Source: Phycisphaera sp.
GTDB taxonomy: Bacteria > Planctomycetota > Phycisphaerae > Phycisphaerales > UBA1924
Assembly: GCA_003712165.1 (NCBI GenBank)
Contig: RHLH01000001.1
Span: forward strand, 2,267,575 to 2,331,574
DNA length: 64,000 nucleotides
Reading direction: 5' to 3'
This document shows, piece after piece, positions 9,457 to 17,921 of the stretch (its first letter is position 1; the number at the start of each line of letters is the position of its first letter). The notes under the pieces are model-generated. The model was not told where the DNA came from, ran no database searches, and was given only the letters and a program-made list of their open reading frames with translations. A program made the translations under genes and the position numbers.

Positions 9457-11193
9457 GTGGGCATCGGAGCAGCATTCCAGATCGGTCGGTCGGCGCTCGC
9501 AGCGAGCCAGCTCGGCGTCCAGGTCGCGAGCAACAACCTCGCCAACGCCGCGACGCCCGGGTACACGCGCCAATCGCTCGGACTCGAGCCGCTCGCAGGC
9601 GATGCGTCGACGCAGCAGGGACAGATCGGCAACGGCGTTCGATTCAGCGGCGTGCGCAGGCAGATCGACCCGGCACTGGAAGCGAGACTCAATTCGAGCA
9701 TCAGCAATGCCGCTTCTGCAGACGAGGTCCTGCGCGCGTTCGCTGGGCTTGAGACCATCTTCAACGAGCTGACAGACCTCGACCTGTCGAGCGAGATGGG
9801 CAACTTCTTCACGGGCTGGAGCGAGCTTGCCAACGGCACGCAGGCGCAGGCACAGGTTGTCGAACAGGGCGAGTTGCTGGCGGGATTCATCCAGAGACTC
9901 CGCGGCGAGATGTCCAGCCAGCGCAACGAGCTCAACTCAAGACTCGGCTCACTGACGAAAGACGCGAACGAGAAGCTCGACCAGATCGCGAGGCTCAACG
10001 AACAGATCACCGCGTCCGAGGGCGGCGGCGCGCAGAACAACCCGCTCCGTGATCAGCGCGATCAGCTCGTGCGTGAGCTGAGCGAGATCATGGATATCAA
10101 CACGATCGAGCAGGCCTCGGGCGCGATCGATGTGCTCGTGGGCTCGACACCGGTCGTGCTCGGTGCGAACAACCAGGGCGTTGAGCTCCGCGATGTCCCG
10201 AGGGGCGACCGGATCGAGAGCCAGGTCACGATCAGCTCGACCGGGCAGGTCCTCGACGTGAGCGGCGGCAAGATCGGAGGTGTCATCGAATCACGCGACA
10301 ACACGGTCGATGATACGATCGCCCAGCTCGATGAGCTGGCAAGCCAGCTGATCTTCGAGGTCAACAAGCTGCACTCCACGGGCGCGACCGCGCAGGGGCT
10401 CAATTCAGCGCAGTCCCAGCTTCAGATCTCGGCGAGCGATCAGGCCGTCTCACTCAACAGCCCGCTCAACACGTCGATCGCCGAGCTCCCATTCCAGCCC
10501 ATCAACGGCGGGTTCGTCGTGCGGACGGTTGACGCGGGGAGCGGCGCGGTCACGACGACACGCATCGATATCGATCTCGACGGCATCGACGCGACCGGCC
10601 AGCCCGGATTTACCGACGACACGACGATCATCGACATCGCGTCGGACATCGACGCGATCCAGGGGCTCACCGCGGCCGTCACGGGTGACGGCAGGCTCTC
10701 AATCCAGGCGCAGCCGGGCACTTCGTTTACCTTCGGTGAAGACTCGTCGGGCGTGCTCGCGGTGCTGGGCGTCAACAGCTACTTCTCGGGCACGGACGCG
10801 ACTGACATCGCGGTCAGCGACCAACTCGCGGAAAACCCGCTGAAACTCATGACCGGGCGCTATGAGAACGACACGTTCCTGGAGAACGGCACGAGCCTGT
10901 CCATCGCGGAGCTCCAGGACACCGGGCTCGATGCGTTCCAAGGCCAGAACGTCGGCGCGTTCTGGCGCACGGCGGTGCAGCAGCTCAGCGTGAAAACTGG
11001 CTCGGCGCGCGTGCTCTCGGAGTCGGCCTCGCTTGTGCGCGACAGCGTGGAGTCGCAGAGGCTCGCGCTCAGCGGCGTGGACACGGATGAAGAGGCGATC
11101 AACTTATTGCAGTTTCAGCGGGCGTACTCCGGTGCGGCCCGGATTATCCAAACCACAAACGAGATGCTGGACACACTGATCAACCTGATCTGA
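9457..11193 (+). CDS. flgK: Flagellar hook-filament junction protein FlgK
   Basis: First hook-filament junction protein (HAP1), 578 residues, near enterobacterial FlgK (about 547). The N-terminal VASNNLANAATPGYTRQS is the rod/hook signature and the C-terminus LSGVDTDEEAINLLQFQRAY is the classic FlgK ending. The GTG start at 9457 has AGGAG 7 nt upstream. The central domain is acidic and threonine-rich, as in surface-exposed regions. It is exported by the flagellar apparatus with FlgN. Confidence 0.95.
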   Translation: MGIGAAFQIGRSALAASQLGVQVASNNLANAATPGYTRQSLGLEPLAGDASTQQGQIGNGVRFSGVRRQIDPALEARLNSSISNAASADEVLRAFAGLETIFNELTDLDLSSEMGNFFTGWSELANGTQAQAQVVEQGELLAGFIQRLRGEMSSQRNELNSRLGSLTKDANEKLDQIARLNEQITASEGGGAQNNPLRDQRDQLVRELSEIMDINTIEQASGAIDVLVGSTPVVLGANNQGVELRDVPRGDRIESQVTISSTGQVLDVSGGKIGGVIESRDNTVDDTIAQLDELASQLIFEVNKLHSTGATAQGLNSAQSQLQISASDQAVSLNSPLNTSIAELPFQPINGGFVVRTVDAGSGAVTTTRIDIDLDGIDATGQPGFTDDTTIIDIASDIDAIQGLTAAVTGDGRLSIQAQPGTSFTFGEDSSGVLAVLGVNSYFSGTDATDIAVSDQLAENPLKLMTGRYENDTFLENGTSLSIAELQDTGLDAFQGQNVGAFWRTAVQQLSVKTGSARVLSESASLVRDSVESQRLALSGVDTDEEAINLLQFQRAYSGAARIIQTTNEMLDTLINLI

Positions 11194-11203
11194 CGAGAAC
11201 CCG

Positions 11204-13261
11204 ATGAGCGCTATTCCATCCAACGTAGGCCGGGCCCCGACACTGCTGGTGAATCAGATCCAGCTAGCGAATATCCAGCGCTCGAGCCTCGGTCTCTTTG
11301 AAGCCCAGTCGCAGCTAGCGACGGGGCGTTCGATACTCAGACCAAGCGATGACCCGGTCAGTACGGCTGCGATCGCTCAGTTGGACGACAGCATCCAGCG
11401 TTCGAGCCAGAGGCTGCGCAACATCGATCAGGCGGACGCGAATCTTGCGCTCATCGAGACGAGCCTGGCGGAAGCGAACGACCTGCTGCTCTCTGCGAAA
11501 GAGGTCGCCAGCACGCAGGTGAACATCGGAACGAGCGCCGAGGAACGCGAGAACCAGGCGGCGGTGATCAACTCTCTGATCGACGGGTTGTTCACGCAGA
11601 TGAACCGCAAATCGGTGGACAACTACCTCTTCGGGGGCAGCCGAACCAGCACGCCGCCGTTCGAGACGTTCGGCGCTGGGTTTGTCTACAGGGGTGAGTT
11701 CGACAAGCTCACGACGGACATCAATCTGGGACGGAGCGTGCCTACGACGCTGGTCGGGATCGAATCGCTCTCGAGTCAGCTCAACAAGGTCGCAGGAGAT
11801 GTGGATCTCTCCCCCACCATCACGCCCGAGACACTCCTGAAGGACCTCCGGAGCGCACACGGGTTGGGGGTGACGAAGGGTCCGATCCAGATGCAGTTCG
11901 AGAACGGGCCGATCGTGCAGATCGACCTGACCACCGCGGACACTGTCGAGGATGTCATCACGCGGCTGGACTCGGCGATCCGCCAGTACGAGACGACCAA
12001 CGGCGTCACGATCCTTGGTCCGGGCGGCGTCGGGCTGTCCGCCGAGGGATTCAGCATCGATGTCGTGCCGGGTACACCACCGGCTGCCGACCCACAGTTG
12101 ACCTTCCTGGAACTCGGGGCGGGCACGACCGCACGCGATCTCGGTCTCACGACGAACACCGGGACATCGTTCGAAGCCACGCAGCCCGACGGTCAGGACC
12201 TTGATCCCAAACTCACGATGTCTTCAACCATTGCATCGCTCGCCGGTCTCGGAGGGGCGCTCGACGAGTTCGTGATCAACAACGGCGGCCGGCGTGCACA
12301 GATCGATCTTTCCGGTGCGCAGACGATCGAGGATGTAAAGAACGCGATCGAGGCCGCAGATATCGGTGCGAGACTGGTCATCAACGCTCAGGGCACCGGG
12401 ATCGACATCGTCAACCTCGTGTCAGCGGCACCCGACCAGGCGATGACGATCGAAGAGGTCCCGGGCGGGACCCGCACGGCGGAACTGCTCGGGATCAGAT
12501 CGCTCAAGGCATCCACACGCACGGACACGTTTAACGACGGCCGGGGCGTCACGGTGCTTGACGGCAGGACGGACCCTCAGACAGGTCTGGCGGATCCGAC
12601 GCTGGACATCGACTTTGCGATCACGCTGGGTGATGGATCCAGCTTCAACGTGAATCTGCGGCCTCAGGATGTGGTGACAACGGGCGACGTGATCGCCCGG
12701 ATCAACGCCGAGGCGGCGGGCCAGGGCATCCCCCCGGCATCGTTCCAGGCGGGGCTCGGCGATGGAGCCAACGGGATCGTGTTCACGCAGGACGCCGGGT
12801 TTGCCAACCCGATCGAGATCGAGAAGCGCAACAACTCGTCCGCTATGAACGATCTTGGGCTGAGTGATGCAACTTATGACGCAGCGAGCGCAACTCTTGC
12901 GGGTGTTGATCCTGCGCCGGTGGTCTCGGACACGGTGTTCACGCGCCTGATCCAGCTCAGAGAGGCCCTGACGGGCAACGACACGACTGGCATCACCTTT
13001 GCAGGAACGAAGCTGGAAGGTGTTGTCGATTCGGTCGCGCAGACGCGCGGGCTGGTCGGCAGTTACAGCAAGCGACTCGAGACGGCTCGGGTCAGAGAAG
13101 AGGATGTAAACGTCATGGAGCAGAGTTTCAGGAGTGAACTACGCGACCTGGACTTTGCGGAGGCATCGACAAGGCTCACCCAGCTTCAGACACAGCTGCA
13201 GGCCGGGCTCCAGAGCATGTCGATCGCGAATCAGTTGAGTCTGCTCGATTTCCTTGGATAG
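11204..13261 (+). CDS. flgL: Flagellar hook-filament junction protein FlgL, extra-long
   Basis: Second junction protein (HAP3), 685 residues against about 317 in enterobacteria. The N-terminal block LATGRSILRPSDDPV with RNIDQADANLALIETSL and the C-terminus DLDFAEASTRLTQLQTQLQA are typical of FlgL. The extra length is a central insertion with three copies of a flagellin_IN-like motif: TADTVEDVITRLDSAI, GAQTIEDVKNAIEAA and VTTGDVIARINAEAAG. This would enlarge the exposed outer domain. The Shine-Dalgarno is weak. It follows flgK by 10 nt. Confidence 0.93.
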   Translation: MSAIPSNVGRAPTLLVNQIQLANIQRSSLGLFEAQSQLATGRSILRPSDDPVSTAAIAQLDDSIQRSSQRLRNIDQADANLALIETSLAEANDLLLSAKEVASTQVNIGTSAEERENQAAVINSLIDGLFTQMNRKSVDNYLFGGSRTSTPPFETFGAGFVYRGEFDKLTTDINLGRSVPTTLVGIESLSSQLNKVAGDVDLSPTITPETLLKDLRSAHGLGVTKGPIQMQFENGPIVQIDLTTADTVEDVITRLDSAIRQYETTNGVTILGPGGVGLSAEGFSIDVVPGTPPAADPQLTFLELGAGTTARDLGLTTNTGTSFEATQPDGQDLDPKLTMSSTIASLAGLGGALDEFVINNGGRRAQIDLSGAQTIEDVKNAIEAADIGARLVINAQGTGIDIVNLVSAAPDQAMTIEEVPGGTRTAELLGIRSLKASTRTDTFNDGRGVTVLDGRTDPQTGLADPTLDIDFAITLGDGSSFNVNLRPQDVVTTGDVIARINAEAAGQGIPPASFQAGLGDGANGIVFTQDAGFANPIEIEKRNNSSAMNDLGLSDATYDAASATLAGVDPAPVVSDTVFTRLIQLREALTGNDTTGITFAGTKLEGVVDSVAQTRGLVGSYSKRLETARVREEDVNVMEQSFRSELRDLDFAEASTRLTQLQTQLQAGLQSMSIANQLSLLDFLG

Positions 13262-13323
13262 GGATCGGGCTTGTAGAAGGCACACGACTCCGCGTTTCGG
13301 CCGCGGGGAGTTGAAGTCAGAGT

Positions 13324-13344
13324 AGCCGGCGAGGGACGCCGGCT
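13324..13344 (+). promoter_or_regulatory. Hairpin with AGGGA loop in fliW leader (candidate CsrA site)
   Basis: Perfect 8-bp stem AGCCGGCG / CGCCGGCT enclosing the 5-nt loop AGGGA, which fits the CsrA loop motif ANGGA. No T-tract follows, so it is a poor intrinsic terminator for flgL. It lies 40-60 nt before the fliW start. Because FliW antagonises CsrA in other bacteria, a CsrA site here would be a feedback element; this is inference. Confidence 0.5.
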
Positions 13345-13383
13345 GGGCAAACGAAGCCAAGGCCGATGGTCAAGGACGATCGC

Positions 13384-13830
13384 ATGGAAGTCCAAACGTC
13401 ACGCTTCGGGGTGATTGAGATCGCGGAGGACCGCGTTATCACCTTCACGAAGGGTCTGCTCGGTTTCCCCTCGATGCAGAAGTACTGTCTTCTGCAGCCA
13501 GGAGACGACGCGCTCTTCTTCTGGTTGCAGAGTCTTGAGGATCCCGAGCTCGCCTTCGTGATCACCGACCCGACGATGTTCTACCCGGAATACGCGGTTC
13601 CCATCCGGTCGGAACAGATGGAGGCGCTCAACCTCGAGAAACTCGAGGACGCGCAGGTGTTTGTCATCGTGAACAAGGTTGAGCAACAGCTCACGGGCAA
13701 CCTCCAGGGCCCGCTGGTTGTGAACACGCTTGAGAGAACGGGCGAGCAGCTCGTGCTCGCGGATAAGCGTTGGACGACCAGACAACCGCTGATGAAGGTA
13801 GGACAGGCCGCCAAAGCGGCCTCCGCCTGA
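13384..13830 (+). CDS. fliW: Flagellar assembly factor FliW
   Basis: A 148-residue protein (Bacillus FliW is about 143) that binds CsrA and flagellin and thereby couples flagellin translation to filament export. Landmarks are TSRFGVIEIAEDRVITFTKGLLGFP near the N-terminus and VIVNKVEQQLTGNLQGPLVVN in the second half. I prefer ATG 13384 because AAGGA precedes it by 7 nt and MEVQTSRFG is the usual FliW opening; ATG 13366 in frame is the alternative. It sits next to csrA and the flagellins, the classical arrangement. Confidence 0.93.
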   Translation: MEVQTSRFGVIEIAEDRVITFTKGLLGFPSMQKYCLLQPGDDALFFWLQSLEDPELAFVITDPTMFYPEYAVPIRSEQMEALNLEKLEDAQVFVIVNKVEQQLTGNLQGPLVVNTLERTGEQLVLADKRWTTRQPLMKVGQAAKAASA

Positions 13831-13879
13831 TTTCCGCGGTACATCGCGGGTCCGTGCAGGGAAGCATGGGCCCACTGGG

Positions 13880-13930
13880 CACGGAGGACGCTCGGCAGTT
13901 AGCCGGGCAACCAGATCGGTGACGGAACCG
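13880..13930 (+). promoter_or_regulatory. csrA leader: ACGGA hairpin and CACGGAGGA box
   Basis: GATCGGT (13914-13920) and ACCGGTC (13927-13933) form a 7-bp stem with one G-U pair around the hexaloop GACGGA, a near-ideal CsrA site. Upstream, CACGGAGGA (13880-13888) repeats the element that spans the Shine-Dalgarno of both flagellin genes. These suggest CsrA autoregulation, as known for csrA elsewhere. The same stretch (GGGCACGGAGGACGC) has GG and GC at sigma-54 spacing but a poor -12 element. Confidence 0.45.
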
Positions 13931-13956
13931 GTCTGGCGATGGAAGGAGCCAATCGA

Positions 13957-14346
13957 ATGCTGGTGCTTTCACGTCAGCGCGATGAGACGATCATGATCGG
14001 TGATGATATCGAGATCACGGTCGTCGACATCCGGGGCGACAAGGTTCGTCTCGGCATCACAGCGCCGACCCAAATCGCAGTACACCGCAAGGAGGTGTAC
14101 GACGCGATCAAAAGAGAAAATGAACAGGCAGCGTGCTTCAAGCGCGACGACCTGGGGCCGTTGGGTTCGGGCGCGGCCCCGAAATCCGTCCGACCGGGAA
14201 GAACTGCCAGGGCGTCATCCCTGGCCTCCCAGGCCGGTTCTGGTGGTGCTGACAAGGCCACCTCTAGCAACGGAGTCCATCCAAAGCGGGTCGAGGTTTC
14301 CTCGACAAGCTCTCACGACTCGGCGCCGACGCGAACAACTGCCTGA
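13957..14346 (+). CDS. csrA: Carbon storage regulator CsrA with long C-terminal tail
   Basis: RNA-binding translational regulator. The first 55 residues are canonical: [20 protein letters not shown], then [16 protein letters not shown] and [10 protein letters not shown], with RNA-contacting residues near both ends of the domain. ATG 13957 follows GGAAGGAG. The protein is 129 residues, about twice the usual 60-70; the extra 70 residues are Ser/Ala/Arg-rich low complexity and probably disordered. It lies between fliW and flagellin 1, where CsrA commonly represses flagellin translation. Confidence 0.93.
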   Translation: MLVLSRQRDETIMIGDDIEITVVDIRGDKVRLGITAPTQIAVHRKEVYDAIKRENEQAACFKRDDLGPLGSGAAPKSVRPGRTARASSLASQAGSGGADKATSSNGVHPKRVEVSSTSSHDSAPTRTTA

Positions 14347-14365
14347 ACAGGGTGAGTTGCTCGCA

Positions 14366-14416
14366 CCGGCACTAAGGATAGTTGCCGGCGGCGGACGCAC
14401 GTCAGTCACGGAGGAT
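14366..14416 (+). promoter_or_regulatory. Flagellin 1 leader: two candidate CsrA sites
   Basis: Site 1 is a hairpin: CCGGCA (14366-14371) pairs with TGCCGG (14383-14388), CTA (14372-14374) with TAG (14379-14381), with bulged T14382 and the tetraloop AGGA. Site 2 is CACGGAGGAT (14407-14416), which contains ACGGA and includes the Shine-Dalgarno 7 nt before ATG 14422. One upstream hairpin site plus one site on the ribosome site is the arrangement known for CsrA control of Bacillus hag. Confidence 0.5.
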
Positions 14417-14421
14417 CGACA

Positions 14422-15978
14422 ATGGGTCGAATCAATACAAATGTCCCGAGCCTGATCGCTCAATCGAACCTGCAGCGATCAAATGATGACCTGCAGATCA
14501 GGCTCGAACGTCTGTCCACGGGACTCCGCCTCAACAGAGGTAAGGATGACCCCGCCGGACTCATCATCTCTGAACGGATCCGCTCCGACATCGAAGGTGT
14601 CCAGCAGGGCATCAAGAACGCGGAGCGAGCAAGTTCGGTGATCGCAACCACAGAGGGTGCACTGGCTGAGGTCGGTGACCTGCTCAACTCGGTCAGATCT
14701 CTGATCGTCGAGTCGGCCAACACCGGCGGCAACTCCGCAGAAGAACGGGCTGCGAACCAGCTCCAGATCGACTCGGCAATCGAGTCCATCACGCGGATCG
14801 CCAATACCGCCACTTTCGGTGGGCTCAAGCTCCTCGACGGGTCGCAGGACTACATCCTGTCCGGCGTCCGCAGCTCGGCGATCACCAACGCGCAGGTATT
14901 CAGTGCCAACTTCGTGGGCCAGAACGACATCCAGGTCGATGTCTCGGTCCTCGCATCGGCGCAGCTCGGTGCTCTCTATATGTCCGGCTTCAACGCGGGC
15001 ACGGGCGGCCAGGTCACGAGTTCGACCACGCTCCGCATCGCCGGATCGCTTGGCGTGGGCACGATCGAGGTCGTCTCCGGCACGACGCTGGCGAACCTTG
15101 TCGCTGCAGTGAACAATCTCACCGCGGTGACTGGCGTCTCGGCTTCACTCATCAGTGCGAGCGATCCGACCTCGGGCATCGTCTTCAACTCCACCGAATA
15201 CGGGTCTGATAACTTCGTTTCGGTCGAACGCATCGGCGGACCCAGCGATCCGGCAGAGGACACCGTCGGGATCTACAAGGCTGCCGACACGTACCAGATT
15301 GGTGCGGGCACGGGTTCCATCTGGACCGAGCCGACGGCTGCACTCTCAACGTCCAACCGAGATATAGGTCGAAACGTCACGGCGCTGGTCAACGGTACGC
15401 TTGCCGACAGTTCGGGGCTGGACCTGTCAGTGTTCTCGGGGTCGATCTCGCTCTCGCTGGAGCTCAACGAGGATCTCGCGACAACGCTGAACGCGACAAG
15501 CAGCTTCAACATCACCGGCGGCGGTGCGCTGTTCCAGCTTGGGCCGGAGGTCAACGCACTCCAGCAGACCTCGATCGGTATTCAGTCCGTCGCATCGGAG
15601 AACCTCGGCGGGACGCTGGTCAATGGCGCAGTTGCGTATCTGAACTCACTCAAGAGCGGCCAAGACAACGACATCCGCTCGAGTGCGGCTCGGGGCGACT
15701 TCAGCCAGGCGAGCGACATCATCGATTCTTCCATCGATGAGATCTCGATCATGCGAGGCCGACTGGGGGCATTCGAGCGGAACACGCTCCAGACCAATGT
15801 TCGGTCTCTCCAGGCGGCGTTTGAGAACCTGAGCTCGAGTTCTTCTGTGATCCGGGATGCCGATTTCGCGGCCGAAACCAGCGAACTGACGCGGGCCCAG
15901 ATCCTGAACCAGGCCTCGACGAGTGTGCTCGGCCTCGCCAACCAGCAGGCCCAGCAGGTGCTCTCGCTGCTCGGCTAA
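14422..15978 (+). CDS. fliC: Flagellin 1
   Basis: Filament subunit, 518 residues. The conserved N-terminal D0/D1 region reads GRINTNVPSLIAQSNLQ with ERLSTGLRLNRGKDDPAGL; the C-terminal region has DADFAAETSELTRAQILNQA and ends QQVLSLLG. The variable centre (about residues 180-400) includes a flagellin_IN-like strand-helix unit around GTTLANLVAAVNNL. It is followed by a strong terminator. It shares the leader element TCACGGAGGAT with flagellin 2 but differs clearly from it in sequence, so the two are not a recent duplication. Confidence 0.96.
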   Translation: MGRINTNVPSLIAQSNLQRSNDDLQIRLERLSTGLRLNRGKDDPAGLIISERIRSDIEGVQQGIKNAERASSVIATTEGALAEVGDLLNSVRSLIVESANTGGNSAEERAANQLQIDSAIESITRIANTATFGGLKLLDGSQDYILSGVRSSAITNAQVFSANFVGQNDIQVDVSVLASAQLGALYMSGFNAGTGGQVTSSTTLRIAGSLGVGTIEVVSGTTLANLVAAVNNLTAVTGVSASLISASDPTSGIVFNSTEYGSDNFVSVERIGGPSDPAEDTVGIYKAADTYQIGAGTGSIWTEPTAALSTSNRDIGRNVTALVNGTLADSSGLDLSVFSGSISLSLELNEDLATTLNATSSFNITGGGALFQLGPEVNALQQTSIGIQSVASENLGGTLVNGAVAYLNSLKSGQDNDIRSSAARGDFSQASDIIDSSIDEISIMRGRLGAFERNTLQTNVRSLQAAFENLSSSSSVIRDADFAAETSELTRAQILNQASTSVLGLANQQAQQVLSLLG

Positions 15979-16023
15979 CCCGATTCCGGTCCTTATAAGG
16001 CCGGTGAAACCCCTGATTCAGTG

Positions 16024-16053
16024 AGCCGGCGGACTCTGTCCGCCGGCTTTTTT
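16024..16053 (+). terminator. Intrinsic terminator after flagellin 1
   Basis: Ten-bp perfect stem AGCCGGCGGA / TCCGCCGGCT with loop CTCTG, followed by TTTTTT. It ends the fliW-csrA-flagellin 1 unit and separates flagellin 2 as its own transcript. Confidence 0.92.
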
Positions 16054-16264
16054 GTGTGAATGTCCAAGAAATCCTCCCTTGTAAAGACACCGGACTGAAC
16101 CCACCTCCCGCGACCGCCGATGCCGATCGCGTTCCCGGATGACGGATCGTCCTGGAACGGGGTGGCCCGGCACGGTGCCGGGCAGGTGCCCCGAGGCGTG
16201 ACAACGCCAGAGGGCAATGCGGATTGGGTCAACAGGCCCAAGTGTTCACGGAGGATTCATTCAA
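16054..16264 (+). promoter_or_regulatory. Structured flagellin 2 leader/promoter region
   Basis: A 211-nt gap without a gene. It holds an 8-bp hairpin GCCCGGCA / TGCCGGGC (16165-16183, loop CGG) and a two-tier hairpin (TGCCC 16187-16191 with GGGCA 16212-16216, enclosing GGCGT-GACA-ACGCC). CACGGAGGAT (16247-16256) overlaps the Shine-Dalgarno, as in flagellin 1. A promoter must lie here, but I found neither a sigma-28 pair at correct spacing nor a clean sigma-54 site. Confidence 0.5.
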
Positions 16265-17794
16265 ATGAGTCGCATCAACACAAACGTTTCGTCTCTCGTT
16301 GCTCAGCGCGTGCTGGGCCAGAACAACTTCGGGCTGAACAACTCGCTCGAACGTCTCTCGACCGGTCTTCGGATCAACCGCGGTAAGGACGACCCGGCGG
16401 GCCTCATCGCTTCTGAGAACCTGCGTGCCGAGATCAAGTCGGTCGGCGCAGCGATCAACAACGCTGAGCGTGCTGAGCGTGTCGTCAACATCGCCGAGGG
16501 CGGTCTCTCTGAGGTTTCGGGTCTTCTGACCGAACTCCAGGGTCTGATCACCAACTCGGCGAACGACGCCGGCCTGAGCAAGGCTGAAAAGGAAGCAAAC
16601 CAGCTTCAGATCGATTCGATTCTGCAGACCATCGACCGCGTCGCGGACCAGACCTCGTTCCAGGGCACCAAGCTCCTGAACGGCAACTTCGACTTCCGCG
16701 TCTCGAGCCAGGCCTCGGGTATCGATGACCTCCGCGTCAACGGTGCCAAGTTCGAGGGCTCCAGCCTCGACGTCGATGTCCTCGTTACCCAGTCGGCGCA
16801 GCGCGCCGGTCAGTTCCTCTCGTTCGGCGCCACAAGCCTGAACCTCGGTGGTGCAACCGCTACCGACGGTGCGAGCTCGACCTTCGTGATCGAGGTCGCC
16901 GGTTCGCTCGGCAGCCGCGAGTTCAGCTTCGCTTCGGGCACGACCGTTGCACAGATCGCTGAGACCGTCAACACCTTCAGTGATGTTCTTGGCGTCTCGG
17001 CTGTTGCTTCGGGTAACGGCGTTCGCCTGCAGTCATCGGAGTTCGGCTCAAACGAGTTCGTCACCACCAAGATCGTTGATGACGCACAGCAGGGCGGAAA
17101 CGTCACAAGCTACCTCGCCACGGAGTTTGGTAACGGTGACGCAGACCTCGGTGCGTTCAACTCCACAGCTGCGACCAACGGCATCCGTGACATCGGTCAG
17201 GACATCGGCGCCACCATCAACGGCATCGTCGCGACCACCAACGGCAAGACCGCCAAGATCGACACCGACTTCCTGAACCTCGAGATCTCGCTCGACACCA
17301 CCAACTCCCAGACCCTGGGCGCTGTTGGCACGGGCCAGACCTTCTCCATCGCCGGTGGCGGTGCAACCTTCCAGCTCGGCGGCAACGTCGACATCACCTC
17401 GAAGGTCACCCTTGGCGTCTCCGAGGTTGCCATCCGCAAGCTCGGCTCCAACGCCGCGGGCGGCTTCCTCGACGACCTGGGCTCGGGCAAGAACTTCAAC
17501 GTTGTCGATGGTGACCTCACCTCGGCTCAGAAGGTTGTCTCCGAAGCCATCGAGCAGGTCTCGACCCTGCGTGGCCGTCTCGGTGCCTTCCAGCGCAACA
17601 CGCTGGGTGCCACCAAGCGAAGCCTCGCCGTGAACCTCGAGAACAGCTCGGCTGCCGAGTCGACCATCCGTGACACCGACTTCGCGTCGGAGACCGCGGC
17701 TCTGACCCGCTCGCAGATTCTTGTCTCGGCTGCAACCAACACCCTGTCGCTGGCCAACAACCAGCCGCAGACCGCGCTGCAGCTGCTCGGCTAA
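16265..17794 (+). CDS. fliC: Flagellin 2
   Basis: Second filament subunit, 509 residues. ATG 16265 is preceded by GGAGGA and starts MSRINTNVSSLVAQRVLGQ; ERLSTGLRINRGKDDPAGL and the C-terminal DTDFASETAALTRSQILVSA with a QLLG ending are diagnostic. The codon use is more strongly biased to frequent codons than in flagellin 1 (for example ctc, ggc, acc), suggesting this is the highly expressed, major filament subunit. Flanked by terminators on both sides, it is probably monocistronic. Confidence 0.96.
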   Translation: MSRINTNVSSLVAQRVLGQNNFGLNNSLERLSTGLRINRGKDDPAGLIASENLRAEIKSVGAAINNAERAERVVNIAEGGLSEVSGLLTELQGLITNSANDAGLSKAEKEANQLQIDSILQTIDRVADQTSFQGTKLLNGNFDFRVSSQASGIDDLRVNGAKFEGSSLDVDVLVTQSAQRAGQFLSFGATSLNLGGATATDGASSTFVIEVAGSLGSREFSFASGTTVAQIAETVNTFSDVLGVSAVASGNGVRLQSSEFGSNEFVTTKIVDDAQQGGNVTSYLATEFGNGDADLGAFNSTAATNGIRDIGQDIGATINGIVATTNGKTAKIDTDFLNLEISLDTTNSQTLGAVGTGQTFSIAGGGATFQLGGNVDITSKVTLGVSEVAIRKLGSNAAGGFLDDLGSGKNFNVVDGDLTSAQKVVSEAIEQVSTLRGRLGAFQRNTLGATKRSLAVNLENSSAAESTIRDTDFASETAALTRSQILVSAATNTLSLANNQPQTALQLLG

Positions 17795-17830
17795 CGCTGA
17801 GGTAAGCCTCCGTAAATGGCAAACACCCCG

Positions 17831-17870
17831 CACCCGCCTCGGTTCTTCCGAGGCGGGTGTCTTTCGTTTT
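17831..17870 (+). terminator. Intrinsic terminator after flagellin 2
   Basis: Twelve-bp stem CACCCGCCTCGG / CCGAGGCGGGTG with loop TTCTT, followed by TCTTTCGTTTT. It closes the flagellar block. Confidence 0.92.
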
Positions 17871-17921
17871 GAATCCGGGCCTTGATAAGCAGGCCGGACT
17901 CAGCCGACATACATACTGCAC

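Noticed and set aside
16082..16123. Sigma-28-like boxes TAAA and GCCGATGC before flagellin 2
   Set aside because: The spacing between the boxes is about 30 nt, against the 11-15 nt required.
16153..16167. TGGAACGGGGTGGCC as a sigma-54 site
   Set aside because: The GG to GC spacing is one base short and the TTGC element is absent.
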